Source: Virgibacillus sp. 7505 (GTDB taxonomy: Bacteria > Bacillota > Bacilli > Bacillales > Amphibacillaceae). From it: a stretch of DNA of 64,000 nucleotides. The stretch covers positions 1-64,000 of the forward strand of contig NZ_NPBF01000008.1 in the NCBI RefSeq assembly GCF_002272135.1. Reading direction: 5' to 3'. The position numbers were made by a program, and so were the translations under genes. Below are positions 7,995 through 16,013 of the stretch, in pieces (the first letter of the stretch is position 1; every line of letters starts with the position of its first letter). Under the pieces are notes generated by a model that ran no database searches, was not told the DNA's origin, and worked only from the letters and a program-made list of their open reading frames with translations.

Positions 7995-8918
7995 ATGAAA
8001 AAGCTATTCCCGGTCTTATTAATTTTAGTGATTGTATTAGCTGCTTGCGGCAGCAATAATTCTTCTGGTTCTGAAGAAAAGGCGCCTTCAACCGGCGATG
8101 GGAACGACACATTCACATACGAATCCGAAAATGGCCCAGTTGAGGTGCCCACTGACCCGAAACGCGTGGTAGTGCTTTCCTCTTACGTTGGTGATTTAAT
8201 CGATTTAGATGTGCCAATTGTCGGAGCTGATGCCTGGTCGATGCAGAATCCACGCTTTGAAGATGCGTTAAAGGATGCCGAAGAAGTGACAGAGGATGAT
8301 TTGGAGAAAATCATCGAACTCAAACCGGACTTGATCATTGGGTTTACCAGTTTAAAAAATCTAGATAAGCTAAAAGAAATCGCCCCTACAGTGACTTTTA
8401 CTTACGGTAAATTGAATTATCTTGATCAGCATGTGGAAATCGGCAAACTGGTCAATAAAGAAGAAGAAGCACAGGCTTGGGTCGATGACTTTACAAAACG
8501 CGCAGCGGAAACTGGTGAACAGATTAAGGAGAAAATTGGTCCTGATGCAACAGTCTCTGTTGTCGAGAACTTTGATAAACAGCTCTACGTATATGGTGAT
8601 AACTGGGGACGCGGAACAGAAGTACTTTACCAAGCAATGAGCTTGAATATGCCAGAGAAAGTAAAAGCGGATGCACTGGAGGCCGGCTACTTCGCTTTAT
8701 CAACGGAAGTATTACCAGAGTACATGGGCGACTACGTGTTCTTCAGTAAATTCGATGATACGGATACATCTGTCGAGGATTCCGAGTCCTTCCAGAACAC
8801 TGCTGCTGCAAAGAACAATCATGTATACGAAGTCGATGGAAATGCCTTCTACTTTAACGATTCCAATACACTGGATTACCAGTTAGACTTTATTAAAGAG
8901 AGCTTCCTAGGGAAATAG
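7995..8918 (+). CDS. Iron-hydroxamate siderophore-binding lipoprotein (FhuD/YxeB-like)
   Basis: A 307-residue periplasmic-binding-type protein (TroA/FhuD fold) anchored as a lipoprotein: MKKLFPVLLILVIVLAACGS with lipobox LAAC. Typical features are DPKRVVVLSS near the N-terminus, KPDLIIGF in the first lobe and a single long linker helix. It captures ferric hydroxamate siderophores outside the cell and hands them to the two FecCD permeases encoded next. The ATG at 7995 is used; a GTG twelve bases upstream overlaps the GAGGAG ribosome site. Iron control comes from the Fur box in the promoter. Confidence 0.87.
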   Translation: MKKLFPVLLILVIVLAACGSNNSSGSEEKAPSTGDGNDTFTYESENGPVEVPTDPKRVVVLSSYVGDLIDLDVPIVGADAWSMQNPRFEDALKDAEEVTEDDLEKIIELKPDLIIGFTSLKNLDKLKEIAPTVTFTYGKLNYLDQHVEIGKLVNKEEEAQAWVDDFTKRAAETGEQIKEKIGPDATVSVVENFDKQLYVYGDNWGRGTEVLYQAMSLNMPEKVKADALEAGYFALSTEVLPEYMGDYVFFSKFDDTDTSVEDSESFQNTAAAKNNHVYEVDGNAFYFNDSNTLDYQLDFIKESFLGK

Positions 8919-8959
8919 GAGGCTCTTTCCCTTATCCTACATAGAAAGATGCGTGCCTG

Positions 8960-9955
8960 ATGAAGAACATACCATTTACTCTGAAACTTGTAGTTGGAAT
9001 CATGCTTTCCCTTACAGCATTCACTGTGGCTTTATCATTCGGGGCTGCTGATATATCCTTTCGGGATGTGTGGGGTGCAATATTCACCAGTCAACATAAT
9101 GCAGACATATTAATAATCCGTGAAAATCGTCTGCCGCGGGAAGTCGGGGCTTTCTTTGTCGGAGCGGCTTTAGCTGTGGCGGGTGCCATCATGCAGGGCA
9201 TGACACGCAATCCGCTGGCGGATCCGGGACTGCTCGGTTTAACAGCCGGAGCCAATGCCGCGCTGGCAGCTGCTATGGCGTTCATCCCCCAAGCAAATTA
9301 TATTGTTATTATTATTGCCTGCTTCATTGGAGCAGCTGTCGGTGCCGGACTAGTATTCGGAATTGGATCACTTCGTCTTGGCGGCCTTTCTCCAGTTAAG
9401 GTCGTCCTGGCTGGTGCTGCTGTATCCGCCTTGTTATATGCAGTATCTGAAGCAATCGGCTTAAGCTTTAAGCTGTCCAAGCAAGTGTCTGCTTGGACAG
9501 CCGGCGGTCTAGTCGGTGTTAACTGGACGCAGCTACAGCTCGTTATTCCAATCATACTGGCAGGAATCATCTTGTCGTTATTTCTTTCGCATCAACTAAC
9601 ACTGCTCAGCTTAAGTGATGAAGTAGCTGTTGGCCTTGGTCAGAAAACTTTTGCAATCAAAGCATTATTATTCCTTGTAACTATCCTTTTGGCAGGAGCA
9701 TCCGTTGCATTGGTCGGTAACATGACATTCATCGGTCTGATGATTCCTCATATTGTCCGTTTTTTTGCGGGTACGGATTATCGTTATATACTGCCGTTAT
9801 CCTTTTTTGCCGGAGGAACTTTCATGCTGCTCGCTGATACAGCTGCCCGGACAATCAATGCACCATATGAAACACCGCTTGTGGCCATCGTGGCTGCGCT
9901 CGGTTTGCCATTCTTCTTATTCATCGTCCACCGGGGAGGTCGCGCTTACTCATGA
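8960..9955 (+). CDS. FecCD-family iron-siderophore ABC permease (FhuB-like)
   Basis: A 331-residue integral membrane protein with about nine to ten hydrophobic segments and the FecCD signature regions (GAALAVAGAIMQGMTRNPLADPGLLG; GLMIPHIVRFF). One half of the siderophore import channel; the next gene encodes the other half and overlaps it by four bases (ATGA). The ribosome site is weak, and the short 40-bp gap after the binding-protein gene suggests one transcript. Confidence 0.9.
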   Translation: MKNIPFTLKLVVGIMLSLTAFTVALSFGAADISFRDVWGAIFTSQHNADILIIRENRLPREVGAFFVGAALAVAGAIMQGMTRNPLADPGLLGLTAGANAALAAAMAFIPQANYIVIIIACFIGAAVGAGLVFGIGSLRLGGLSPVKVVLAGAAVSALLYAVSEAIGLSFKLSKQVSAWTAGGLVGVNWTQLQLVIPIILAGIILSLFLSHQLTLLSLSDEVAVGLGQKTFAIKALLFLVTILLAGASVALVGNMTFIGLMIPHIVRFFAGTDYRYILPLSFFAGGTFMLLADTAARTINAPYETPLVAIVAALGLPFFLFIVHRGGRAYS

Positions 9956-10956
9956 AAATAGCAAAGAAAAGCAAACAGGCTATCCTGATGATTTCTCTGG
10001 CTGCGTTGATCCTTGTTACAATCGTCATCGGAATGGGGCTTGGTCCTGCCTCGTTATCTTATAATCGGTTACTGCCGACACTATTTGGCAATGGGACTTT
10101 TCCTGAATCATTCGTTCTGTTCGATATTCGGCTTCCTCGTATTACAGTTACACTATTAGCTGGAATGGCATTGGCCCTGTCTGGTACAATCCTCCAAGGA
10201 ATCACGAGAAATGATCTGACAGATCCCGGAATCATCGGTATTAATTCCGGTGCCGGATTGGGTATCGCGGTATTTTTCCTATTCATGCCGATCGATGCAG
10301 GAAGCTTTGCATATGCCTTGCCGCTTGTAGGATTTGGTAGTGCACTTGTGACAGCCATGCTGATTTATCTTTTTTCCTACAGCAAACAGCACGGTCTCCA
10401 GCCGGTCCGGCTTGTATTAGTCGGTGTCGGTTTTTCCATGGCTTTATCCGGTATGATGATCGTCCTGATATCCTCTGCTGACAGGGAAAAAGTGGATTTC
10501 ATCGCAAAATGGCTCGCGGGAAATATCTGGGGCACGGACTGGCCATTCGTCCTTGCCCTGCTGCCTTGGATCCTTATCATTCTGCCGCTTACGCTTTACA
10601 TGGCGAATCGGCTCAATGTGCTGGCGCTGAGTGAAGAAGTCGGAGTTGGGATAGGTGTTCAGCTGAATCGCGATCGTATCATTCTTATGATTGCAGCGGT
10701 AGCAATTGCTGCGGCAGCTGTGTCGGTTGCTGGCGGCATAAGCTTTGTTGGTTTGATGGCACCGCATATCGCACGAGCGCTTGTTGGTGCCAGGCATCAG
10801 TACGTGCTCCCTGTCGCTTCCTTGATCGGCGGCTGGCTCTTGCTGCTGGCAGACACGATCGGACGGAATATAGCGACGGTGGATGGGCTGCCCGCTGGTA
10901 TTGTGGTCGCCTTTATAGGCGCTCCTTATTTCCTTTATCTTCTGCTGAAAAAATAA
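9952..10956 (+). CDS. FecCD-family iron-siderophore ABC permease (FhuG-like)
   Basis: A 334-residue permease with the same family motifs (GTILQGITRNDLTDPGIIG; SFVGLMAPHIAR). Heterodimer partner of the preceding permease, translationally coupled by the ATGA overlap. No FhuC-type ATPase gene follows; the operon ends directly at a terminator, so the ATPase must be encoded elsewhere. Confidence 0.9.
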   Translation: MKIAKKSKQAILMISLAALILVTIVIGMGLGPASLSYNRLLPTLFGNGTFPESFVLFDIRLPRITVTLLAGMALALSGTILQGITRNDLTDPGIIGINSGAGLGIAVFFLFMPIDAGSFAYALPLVGFGSALVTAMLIYLFSYSKQHGLQPVRLVLVGVGFSMALSGMMIVLISSADREKVDFIAKWLAGNIWGTDWPFVLALLPWILIILPLTLYMANRLNVLALSEEVGVGIGVQLNRDRIILMIAAVAIAAAAVSVAGGISFVGLMAPHIARALVGARHQYVLPVASLIGGWLLLLADTIGRNIATVDGLPAGIVVAFIGAPYFLYLLLKK

Positions 10957-10985
10957 GAGGTACTGCATTTGCAGTACCTCTTTTC
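10955..10985. terminator. Terminator between convergent fhu and SMR operons
   Basis: AAGAGGTACTGCA-TT-TGCAGTACCTCTTTTC, 13-bp perfect stem with a T run on the plus strand. Confidence 0.88.
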
Positions 10986-11336
10986 TTATTGGACTGAAGC
11001 CTCTTTTTCTTTTGATTCCTTATGCTGTGTGTTCAATAACACCAAGCCGACAATCACTAATGCCAAGCCGATAAACTTCATCCAGGAAGCGGATTCTCCA
11101 AATACTGTGATACCGATCATAGCTGTAAGAGCCGTTCCAGCTCCAGACCAAGTCGCGTAAGCAGTAGATAGTGACATGGACTTCAGTGTGAAAGATAAGA
11201 ATAGAAATGCACCTAGATATCCGATTACAACGATAATCGACGGAAGCAAGACAGAAAACCCATCCGATACTTTCAGCATGGATGAAGCGATTGTTTCCAA
11301 TATAATTGCTGCAGCAAGAAATAGACCTGCTTTCAT
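10986..11336 (-). CDS. Small multidrug resistance (SMR) efflux subunit A
   Basis: A 116-residue four-helix SMR/EmrE-family protein. The conserved membrane glutamate lies in AIILETIASSMLK (residue 14), with the family motif AYATWSGAGTALTA in helix 3. Such proteins exchange protons for cationic drugs or guanidinium and work as dimers. It has a 15-residue hydrophilic C-terminal tail (HKESKEKEASVQ) that its partner lacks. Last gene of a tetR-SMR-SMR operon; the partner ends 13 bases upstream, so an asymmetric heterodimer like EbrAB or YkkCD is likely. Confidence 0.88.
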   Translation of the reverse strand: MKAGLFLAAAIILETIASSMLKVSDGFSVLLPSIIVVIGYLGAFLFLSFTLKSMSLSTAYATWSGAGTALTAMIGITVFGESASWMKFIGLALVIVGLVLLNTQHKESKEKEASVQ

Positions 11337-11349
11337 TTAGCATCTTCCT

Positions 11350-11664
11350 TTACTTGGATAAATTCATCAATACAAGACCAACTAGCAGTATGGCGATGCC
11401 TAGTGCACCTTTTTTGTTAACCTTCTCTTTGAAAAGCAATACACCGATCACAACAGTCAAAATGGTACCAACACCACTCCATGTCGCATAGACAACCCCC
11501 AGCGGAAGGGACTGCAATGTGATGGATAGTGCGTAGAAGCTGATACCATATCCCACGACAATACCAATCACTGGCAGCAGACGTTTGAATCCATCTGAGA
11601 ATTTCAGCATTGTAGAACTGAAAACTTCAAATAGGATGGAAGCAGCCAAAAATAAATAAGACAT
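11350..11664 (-). CDS. Small multidrug resistance (SMR) efflux subunit B
   Basis: A 104-residue four-helix SMR protein with the conserved glutamate in SILFEVFSSTMLK (residue 13) and VYATWSGVGTILTV in helix 3. Paired with the downstream SMR gene. Its ATG is one base after the tetR stop (TAA-C-ATG), with the AAGGGGG ribosome site inside the end of tetR, indicating coupled translation. Confidence 0.88.
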   Translation of the reverse strand: MSYLFLAASILFEVFSSTMLKFSDGFKRLLPVIGIVVGYGISFYALSITLQSLPLGVVYATWSGVGTILTVVIGVLLFKEKVNKKGALGIAILLVGLVLMNLSK

Positions 11665-11665
11665 G

Positions 11666-12205
11666 TTAATCCCCCTTTTCTTTATCTATACATGCCAGCA
11701 ATTTGTGTAATAAATCAGCAGCAAAAGAGGATGTGCTTGTTGTGCCTGCCATCTCATTGAACCAAAGCCCATCACTAACATAACGGATTACAGCAGCTTC
11801 TTCCCAATCCAATCCATCTTGATCAAATTGCTGCTGCCATCTCGAATAGCCCTCTTTCCAGATTTCCATGATTTCCGGATGGTCACTGAAAATAGATATA
11901 AGTGCACTGCTTCGATGTGTGCCGCCTTTTTGGATATCCTCTATAGTTGCTAACGCATATGCCCTTGCATATGCACCTCTTCCATTTGGTTGTTCATTTA
12001 AATAACGGACAATTGCCTCATCAAATTCCCTGATAGCAGCTACATTCAACTCCTGAAACAATGCTTCCTTTGTGCGGTAATGGTACAGCAGCCCACCCTT
12101 GCTTATTTCTGCGCGATTGGCTATTTTCTCAAGTGTGACATTGCTGATGCCCTCTTCCAGGATGAGCTCCGCTGCAGCATTCAGGATTTTATCTTGTGTT
12201 TTCAT
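11666..12205 (-). CDS. TetR-family repressor of the SMR pump operon
   Basis: A 179-residue regulator with a TetR N-terminal helix-turn-helix (about residues 4-50: KILNAAAELILEEG ... ISKGGLLYHYRTKEALF) and a C-terminal ligand domain. The ATG at 12205 has AGGAG eight bases upstream; the longer frame to 12283 runs through the operator. First gene of the operon, presumably autoregulated and induced by a pump substrate. Confidence 0.88.
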   Translation of the reverse strand: MKTQDKILNAAAELILEEGISNVTLEKIANRAEISKGGLLYHYRTKEALFQELNVAAIREFDEAIVRYLNEQPNGRGAYARAYALATIEDIQKGGTHRSSALISIFSDHPEIMEIWKEGYSRWQQQFDQDGLDWEEAAVIRYVSDGLWFNEMAGTTSTSSFAADLLHKLLACIDKEKGD

Positions 12206-12218
12206 CCCATCACTCCTA

Positions 12219-12232
12219 ACCGTCCAGACGGT
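12219..12232. promoter_or_regulatory. Palindromic operator upstream of tetR-SMR operon
   Basis: Perfect inverted repeat ACCGTC-CA-GACGGT, 14 bp before the tetR start. Placement and symmetry fit a TetR-family autoregulatory operator; this is inference. Confidence 0.7.
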
Positions 12233-12462
12233 ACAGTAATAAAATAACATCTCAATTGTCTCTTTGCAAATCAAAGAGCACAAGAAATCGTTACACTGTC
12301 TTTTCTTTTCTGTCTAGAACGACATGAAACCTATCAACGGCACATGTCCATTTTCTCTTTAAACAAGGCATTAATCTAGCTGAAACAGGGACATCTATTC
12401 TACCTTTCAAAAAAATAGGTTTTTCACAACCGTAATTTACCCACTACAAAATAGCCTTTCTA

Positions 12463-12471
12463 CATAATCTA
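12463..12471 (+). promoter_or_regulatory. Likely SigK -10 element for the coat genes
   Basis: CATAATCTA matches the SigK/SigE -10 consensus CATAnnnTA, 40 bp before the first of two genes of which the second is a CotX-type coat protein. A convincing -35 (mACm) was not fixed. The rest of 12284-12511 shows nothing else. Confidence 0.45.
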
Positions 12472-12511
12472 CACTATACGAAAAACATAACAAAAAGGAG
12501 GTCTGCTGCTA

Positions 12512-12715
12512 ATGGATGAAAATTTCAAAAAGAAATTCACTGAGATTGCTAGAAGCAATCCTCAAGGATCCGTTATGGATCTAATGCTATCAAATGTTCT
12601 AGCTAAACATGGGGTATCCGATGATGCTTTACGGAACCTTTCTCCAGAAAGACGTCAGAAAATCAAAAAGATTACCGACGAGCTTCAGGTAGAACTAAAA
12701 CGAATACTAGATTAA
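12512..12715 (+). CDS. Small protein of unknown function preceding a spore coat gene
   Basis: A 67-residue, charged, probably helical protein (MDENFKKKFTEIARSNPQ ... RRQKIKKITDELQVELKRIL) with no membrane segment and no cysteine. A strong AAAAGGAGG site precedes its ATG. It lies 13 bases upstream of the CotX-family gene and the spacer is that gene's ribosome site, so the two are surely co-transcribed, probably late in the mother cell. A coat or coat-assembly role is inferred only from position. Confidence 0.72.
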   Translation: MDENFKKKFTEIARSNPQGSVMDLMLSNVLAKHGVSDDALRNLSPERRQKIKKITDELQVELKRILD

Positions 12716-12728
12716 GGAGGTGATATAG

Positions 12729-13178
12729 ATGAGTGAGGTTTGGCAACCAAATAGAAACCAAAAATGGAGTGCACTTGATCCAAGAACAGCAGGTAACTTT
12801 TCAGATCCAGAAGTGAATCAATCAGCTAGACAAAAATCCGATACAGAACAACTTTCAAAGGAAAGTATCTATGTTATCGATTCCGTAGATGTAGAGGTAA
12901 CAACAACTGACACACAAGCAGCTCTCACAATACAAGCAGCTCTTCAAGCGGCTATCGGTGTTGTATTGCAACTCTCTATTGCTGATAGCAGCAAAGCTGA
13001 TCAGATCGCTCAAGAACTCTTCCAAAGAGCCACTATCAAACAAAAGAATGTTCAGAAGACCTTTGTCAAAAACTCCCGAAATGTCAGAGTAACAACAACA
13101 GATACTGATTTAGCTGTAAATGTTCAATTGCTCCTTCAGGTTCTATTGGCTCTATTGGTGAGAATAGAAATCCTATAA
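12729..13178 (+). CDS. CotX/CotV-family spore coat (crust) protein
   Basis: A 149-residue protein with two copies of the CotX/CotV domain: IYVIDSVDVEVTTTDTQAA (about residues 47-65) and RNVRVTTTDTDLAVNVQ (about 118-134), each followed by a hydrophobic stretch rich in Gln, Leu and Ala. In B. subtilis CotX, CotV and CotW belong to the insoluble crust of the spore. The AAGGAGGTGATATAG start region is ideal. Ends at a terminator. Confidence 0.85.
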   Translation: MSEVWQPNRNQKWSALDPRTAGNFSDPEVNQSARQKSDTEQLSKESIYVIDSVDVEVTTTDTQAALTIQAALQAAIGVVLQLSIADSSKADQIAQELFQRATIKQKNVQKTFVKNSRNVRVTTTDTDLAVNVQLLLQVLLALLVRIEIL

Positions 13179-13185
13179 AATTATA

Positions 13186-13214
13186 GGAGCCGGGCTATCG
13201 TGCTCGGCTTCTTT
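13186..13214 (+). terminator. Terminator of coat operon
   Basis: Ten-pair stem (GGAGCCGGGC / GTGCTCGGCTTC region, two G-U pairs) followed by TTTCT. Confidence 0.75.
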
Positions 13215-13334
13215 CTATTACATAAGCAATTGATTTTGTCATAAGTTATTCGGATAATTCGGATTGTAATCGTTATCAATTTCCTATACTATAGACCTAG
13301 ATAGTTTATCCTTTCTAAGGAATAGGTGGTCCTG

Positions 13335-14168
13335 ATGCAGATCAAGCAAGTGTTGAATAATAACGTCATCACCGTCTTGGACGAGCAGGAACATGAGCTT
13401 GTCATCATGGGACGGGGTATTGCCTTTGGTCGTAAGGCAGGCGATACAGTGGATGAATCCAAAATAGAAAAGACTTTCAAGCTCGATGATAAGGAAATGA
13501 ATAAAAGGCTGATGGAGCTCTTAAGTGAGATTCCCCTTTCCTTCGTCGAAGTATCCGAGGAAATCATCCGATATGCCAAGCAAAACACCAGTAAAAAAAT
13601 ACATGACAATATCTATGTTAGTCTGACTGATCATATCTACTATGCAGTAGAAAGGTTCCAGCAAGGTATCGATATAAAGAATGCACTCCTTTGGGAAACA
13701 AAACGATTTTATCCGGATGAATACCGGATAGGACAGCACGCCCTTTCGATCATTGCTGAGAAAGTCGGTATTATTCTGCCGGAGGATGAAGCAGGCTTTA
13801 TCGCCTTGCATATCGTCAATGCGCAAATGAACGAAGATATGCCCGTGATGATTAACATTACAAAGTTCATCCAGGATGTCCTTCATATTGTGAAATTTCA
13901 TTTCGGCATAGAATATGACGAAGAATCCCTGGCTTACTATCGATTCGTTACCCATCTTAAATTCTTCGCTCAGCGGATTTTGAACCATCGTAAACAAAAA
14001 GAAGAGGACAATAGTCTTTTTGATATGGTAAAGACAAATTACAGCAAAGCTTTTGCATGTGCGCAGAAGGTGCAGTCCTATATCCAGAAGATGTACGAGG
14101 AGCAGCTTACGAATGAAGATTTGCTTTACCTGACAATCCATATTCACCGGATTGTACAGAAAAAATAG
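13335..14168 (+). CDS. LicT/BglG-family transcriptional antiterminator
   Basis: A 277-residue protein with an N-terminal RNA-binding CAT domain (about 1-55: VLNNNVITVLDEQ, VIMGRGIAFG) and two PTS regulation domains (PRD1 about 65-165, PRD2 about 170-277) containing the phosphorylatable histidines (DHIYYAVERF, AEKVGIILPEDEAGFIALHI, TIHIHRIV). Proteins of this type bind a RAT hairpin in beta-glucoside or sucrose PTS leaders and prevent termination. Unusually there is no PTS or glycosidase gene on either side, only coat genes and nrdF, so its target must lie elsewhere. ATG at 13335 chosen over an upstream GTG by ribosome-site spacing. Confidence 0.88.
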   Translation: MQIKQVLNNNVITVLDEQEHELVIMGRGIAFGRKAGDTVDESKIEKTFKLDDKEMNKRLMELLSEIPLSFVEVSEEIIRYAKQNTSKKIHDNIYVSLTDHIYYAVERFQQGIDIKNALLWETKRFYPDEYRIGQHALSIIAEKVGIILPEDEAGFIALHIVNAQMNEDMPVMINITKFIQDVLHIVKFHFGIEYDEESLAYYRFVTHLKFFAQRILNHRKQKEEDNSLFDMVKTNYSKAFACAQKVQSYIQKMYEEQLTNEDLLYLTIHIHRIVQKK

Positions 14169-14178
14169 GAACACAGCT

Positions 14179-14209
14179 AGAGCCAGCCGTTACCCGGCTG
14201 GCTCTTTTG
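14179..14209. terminator. Terminator between licT and nrdF
   Basis: AGAGCCAGCCG-TTACC-CGGCTGGCTCTTTT, 11-bp perfect stem between convergent genes. Confidence 0.88.
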
Positions 14210-14215
14210 CTGTTC

Positions 14216-15253
14216 TTATAGATCATCGAAACCGTTCAGATCACTTGTTTTCGTGTACTGACGGGATTTTTGTTCGAAGAAGTCAGATTTTGTTCCATTG
14301 AAGTTATCCGTGTAAGCACGGATCCATTTCATCGGGTTCTTTTCGTAGCCTTCGTAAATTTCGCTTAGTCCTAGCATACGAAGCATTTTATTTGCACGAT
14401 ATTTTACGTAGCCTTCCATATCATCCAAGTTGATACCATCGATACCATCCAATACATAACGGCTCCATCGTGTTTCTTGCTCAACAGAATGGCGGAATTG
14501 ATCATATACCCATTCAATGAACTCATCATTATTGTATTCTGGATTCTCCGCTAATGTAGCGCGGAACAACTCACTGATAAATCGACCATGATGCAGTTCA
14601 TCACGGTTGATATAGGAAATCATCGTGGATGTTCCGACCATTTTCTGGTTACGCGCTAAGTTATAGAAGAAGGCAAATCCGCTGTAGAAGAATAACCCTT
14701 CCAAAAGCGTAGAGTACACCATTGCTTTAAGCACTGTCTCAATCGTTGGGTTTTGTGCGAATTCGTTGTAAACAGCAGCTATTCTTTCGTTCCGTTCGAG
14801 CAAAACTTTGTCCGTACGCCCTTCGTTAAAGGAAGCGATTTGGTTATCATAATTTGTTACAGACGCAAGTACATACGTATAGCTATGGTTATGCTCACTT
14901 TCCTGGTCGGCAATTGTCGCTAAAATCGATTTGACGCTTGGGTCTGTCGAATAAGCAGCTATTTTGGAGGCGATATCTGTTTGAGGACCATCCAATGTCG
15001 CCAGCAAACCGATAATTTTCAGGAATGCTGTACGCTCCTGATCTGATAGATTTGCAAATTGCTTCGTATCTGCCACCATATTCACTTCATTGGCAGTCCA
15101 GAACAAACCGCGGATTGTTTTGCGCAGTTCATAAAAATGCGGGTATGCAACGTTATCCCAATGCAGGATTCCGCTTGCATCTCCGTTAAATAATGCAGTA
15201 GATTTATTTGGATTCGTCGGCTCCAGAACGGTAGCCTTCATCAATTTAGACAT
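14216..15253 (-). CDS. nrdF: Class I ribonucleotide reductase beta (radical) subunit
   Basis: A 345-residue R2 protein. The dimetal ligands and radical tyrosine are visible in order: LLATLDG (Asp), QESEHNHSY (Glu, His and, four residues after His, Tyr), STLLEGLFFYSGF (Glu), and RDELHHGRF (Glu, His). So it is a normal metal-dependent tyrosyl-radical R2 and not a class Ie ligand-depleted form. It would supply the radical for reduction of ribonucleotides to deoxyribonucleotides. Start at 15253 chosen by GAGGAG spacing; it overlaps the preceding flavodoxin gene by 13 bases. No large subunit (nrdE/nrdA) lies beside it, which is unusual. The family could equally be called NrdB. Confidence 0.87.
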   Translation of the reverse strand: MSKLMKATVLEPTNPNKSTALFNGDASGILHWDNVAYPHFYELRKTIRGLFWTANEVNMVADTKQFANLSDQERTAFLKIIGLLATLDGPQTDIASKIAAYSTDPSVKSILATIADQESEHNHSYTYVLASVTNYDNQIASFNEGRTDKVLLERNERIAAVYNEFAQNPTIETVLKAMVYSTLLEGLFFYSGFAFFYNLARNQKMVGTSTMISYINRDELHHGRFISELFRATLAENPEYNNDEFIEWVYDQFRHSVEQETRWSRYVLDGIDGINLDDMEGYVKYRANKMLRMLGLSEIYEGYEKNPMKWIRAYTDNFNGTKSDFFEQKSRQYTKTSDLNGFDDL

Positions 15254-15690
15254 TCCAATACTCCTCTCGTCCATTCCAATACTTCTTCTTCCTGAGATCC
15301 TCTTGGCGATTGCTCTATTTTGAGCGGAGCAAGCGGCGAATGATAGAATTTCGCCAGCTTGTCAGCTGCCATGCAAAACATATCATCACCGCCAAACTGC
15401 GTATCACCAGTGCCGAACACAAACACATTCTCCGGCTTATATCCGACATCTGCCACAAAATCCTTTACATCGAATGGGGTATCACCTGATCCCCATGTAT
15501 ACGTACCAATAAGCATCGCATCATAATCTGGCACATGCGGAAACGGCTCATTGCCAGTCACGCAATAAAGCGTCACGTCCTGCTGCTTATGTGTCAGCTC
15601 TTGAGCGATCAGCTCGGCAACTTCCTTTGTATTTCCGCTGACGGAAGCATATGCGATGAGCAAGGTTTTTGTTTGGAGGGATTTGGGCAT
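15241..15690 (-). CDS. Flavodoxin-like protein (NrdI-type partner of NrdF)
   Basis: A 149-residue flavodoxin: phosphate loop ASVSGNTKEVAELI near the N-terminus, GTYTWGSGDTPFD (about residues 65-77) and FGTGDTQFGGDDMFC (about 94-108) as the FMN loops. It overlaps and precedes nrdF, and the operon carries NrdR boxes, so by context it is probably the electron donor that activates the NrdF metal centre, as NrdI does. By sequence it looks more like a short-chain flavodoxin than classical NrdI. The start at 15690 has AGAGG about ten bases upstream; the frame is open to 15825. Confidence 0.8.
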   Translation of the reverse strand: MPKSLQTKTLLIAYASVSGNTKEVAELIAQELTHKQQDVTLYCVTGNEPFPHVPDYDAMLIGTYTWGSGDTPFDVKDFVADVGYKPENVFVFGTGDTQFGGDDMFCMAADKLAKFYHSPLAPLKIEQSPRGSQEEEVLEWTRGVLECLN

Positions 15691-15802
15691 CGTTGCTGAT
15701 CCTCTTTCAGAAAGTCCCATCGTATCAGTCCAATCTGTCCATAATTCTATCATATTCCGGGCCGCTTCGATACTGTAAGCTATTCCCTTAGCCATAGAAA
15801 GA

Positions 15803-15849
15803 AAACTATATATAGATTTTATCATTTAATATTAACATACATATAGTAC
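15803..15849 (-). promoter_or_regulatory. Pair of NrdR boxes spaced 31 bp upstream of flavodoxin-nrdF
   Basis: Minus-strand box 2 (15803-15818) contains a perfect CTATATATAG core; box 1 (15834-15849) is a partial match, GTACTATATGTATGTT. The cores are 31 bp apart, three helical turns, the arrangement known for the NrdR consensus acaCwATATwTwGtgt. A TTCACA-16-TACTAT promoter overlaps box 1. Confidence 0.7.
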
Positions 15850-15940
15850 CTATCTAATATAATTTGTGAACATATTATTTACAGGCAATTCTAGTATTGG
15901 TTCAAAAGTAGCTCTAATCGTTATATCCCAAGCATCAAAA

Positions 15941-15973
15941 AAAACCGACTGGCAAGTGCCAGTCGATTTTTCA
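15941..15973. terminator. Terminator of the DUF5068-like lipoprotein gene
   Basis: CGACTGGCA-AG-TGCCAGTCG flanked by A and T runs; lies downstream of the minus-strand gene ending at 16014. Confidence 0.82.
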
Positions 15974-16013
15974 CACAATTTCAAGCGGCTATTACTACGA
16001 ATAAAAGCAGACT

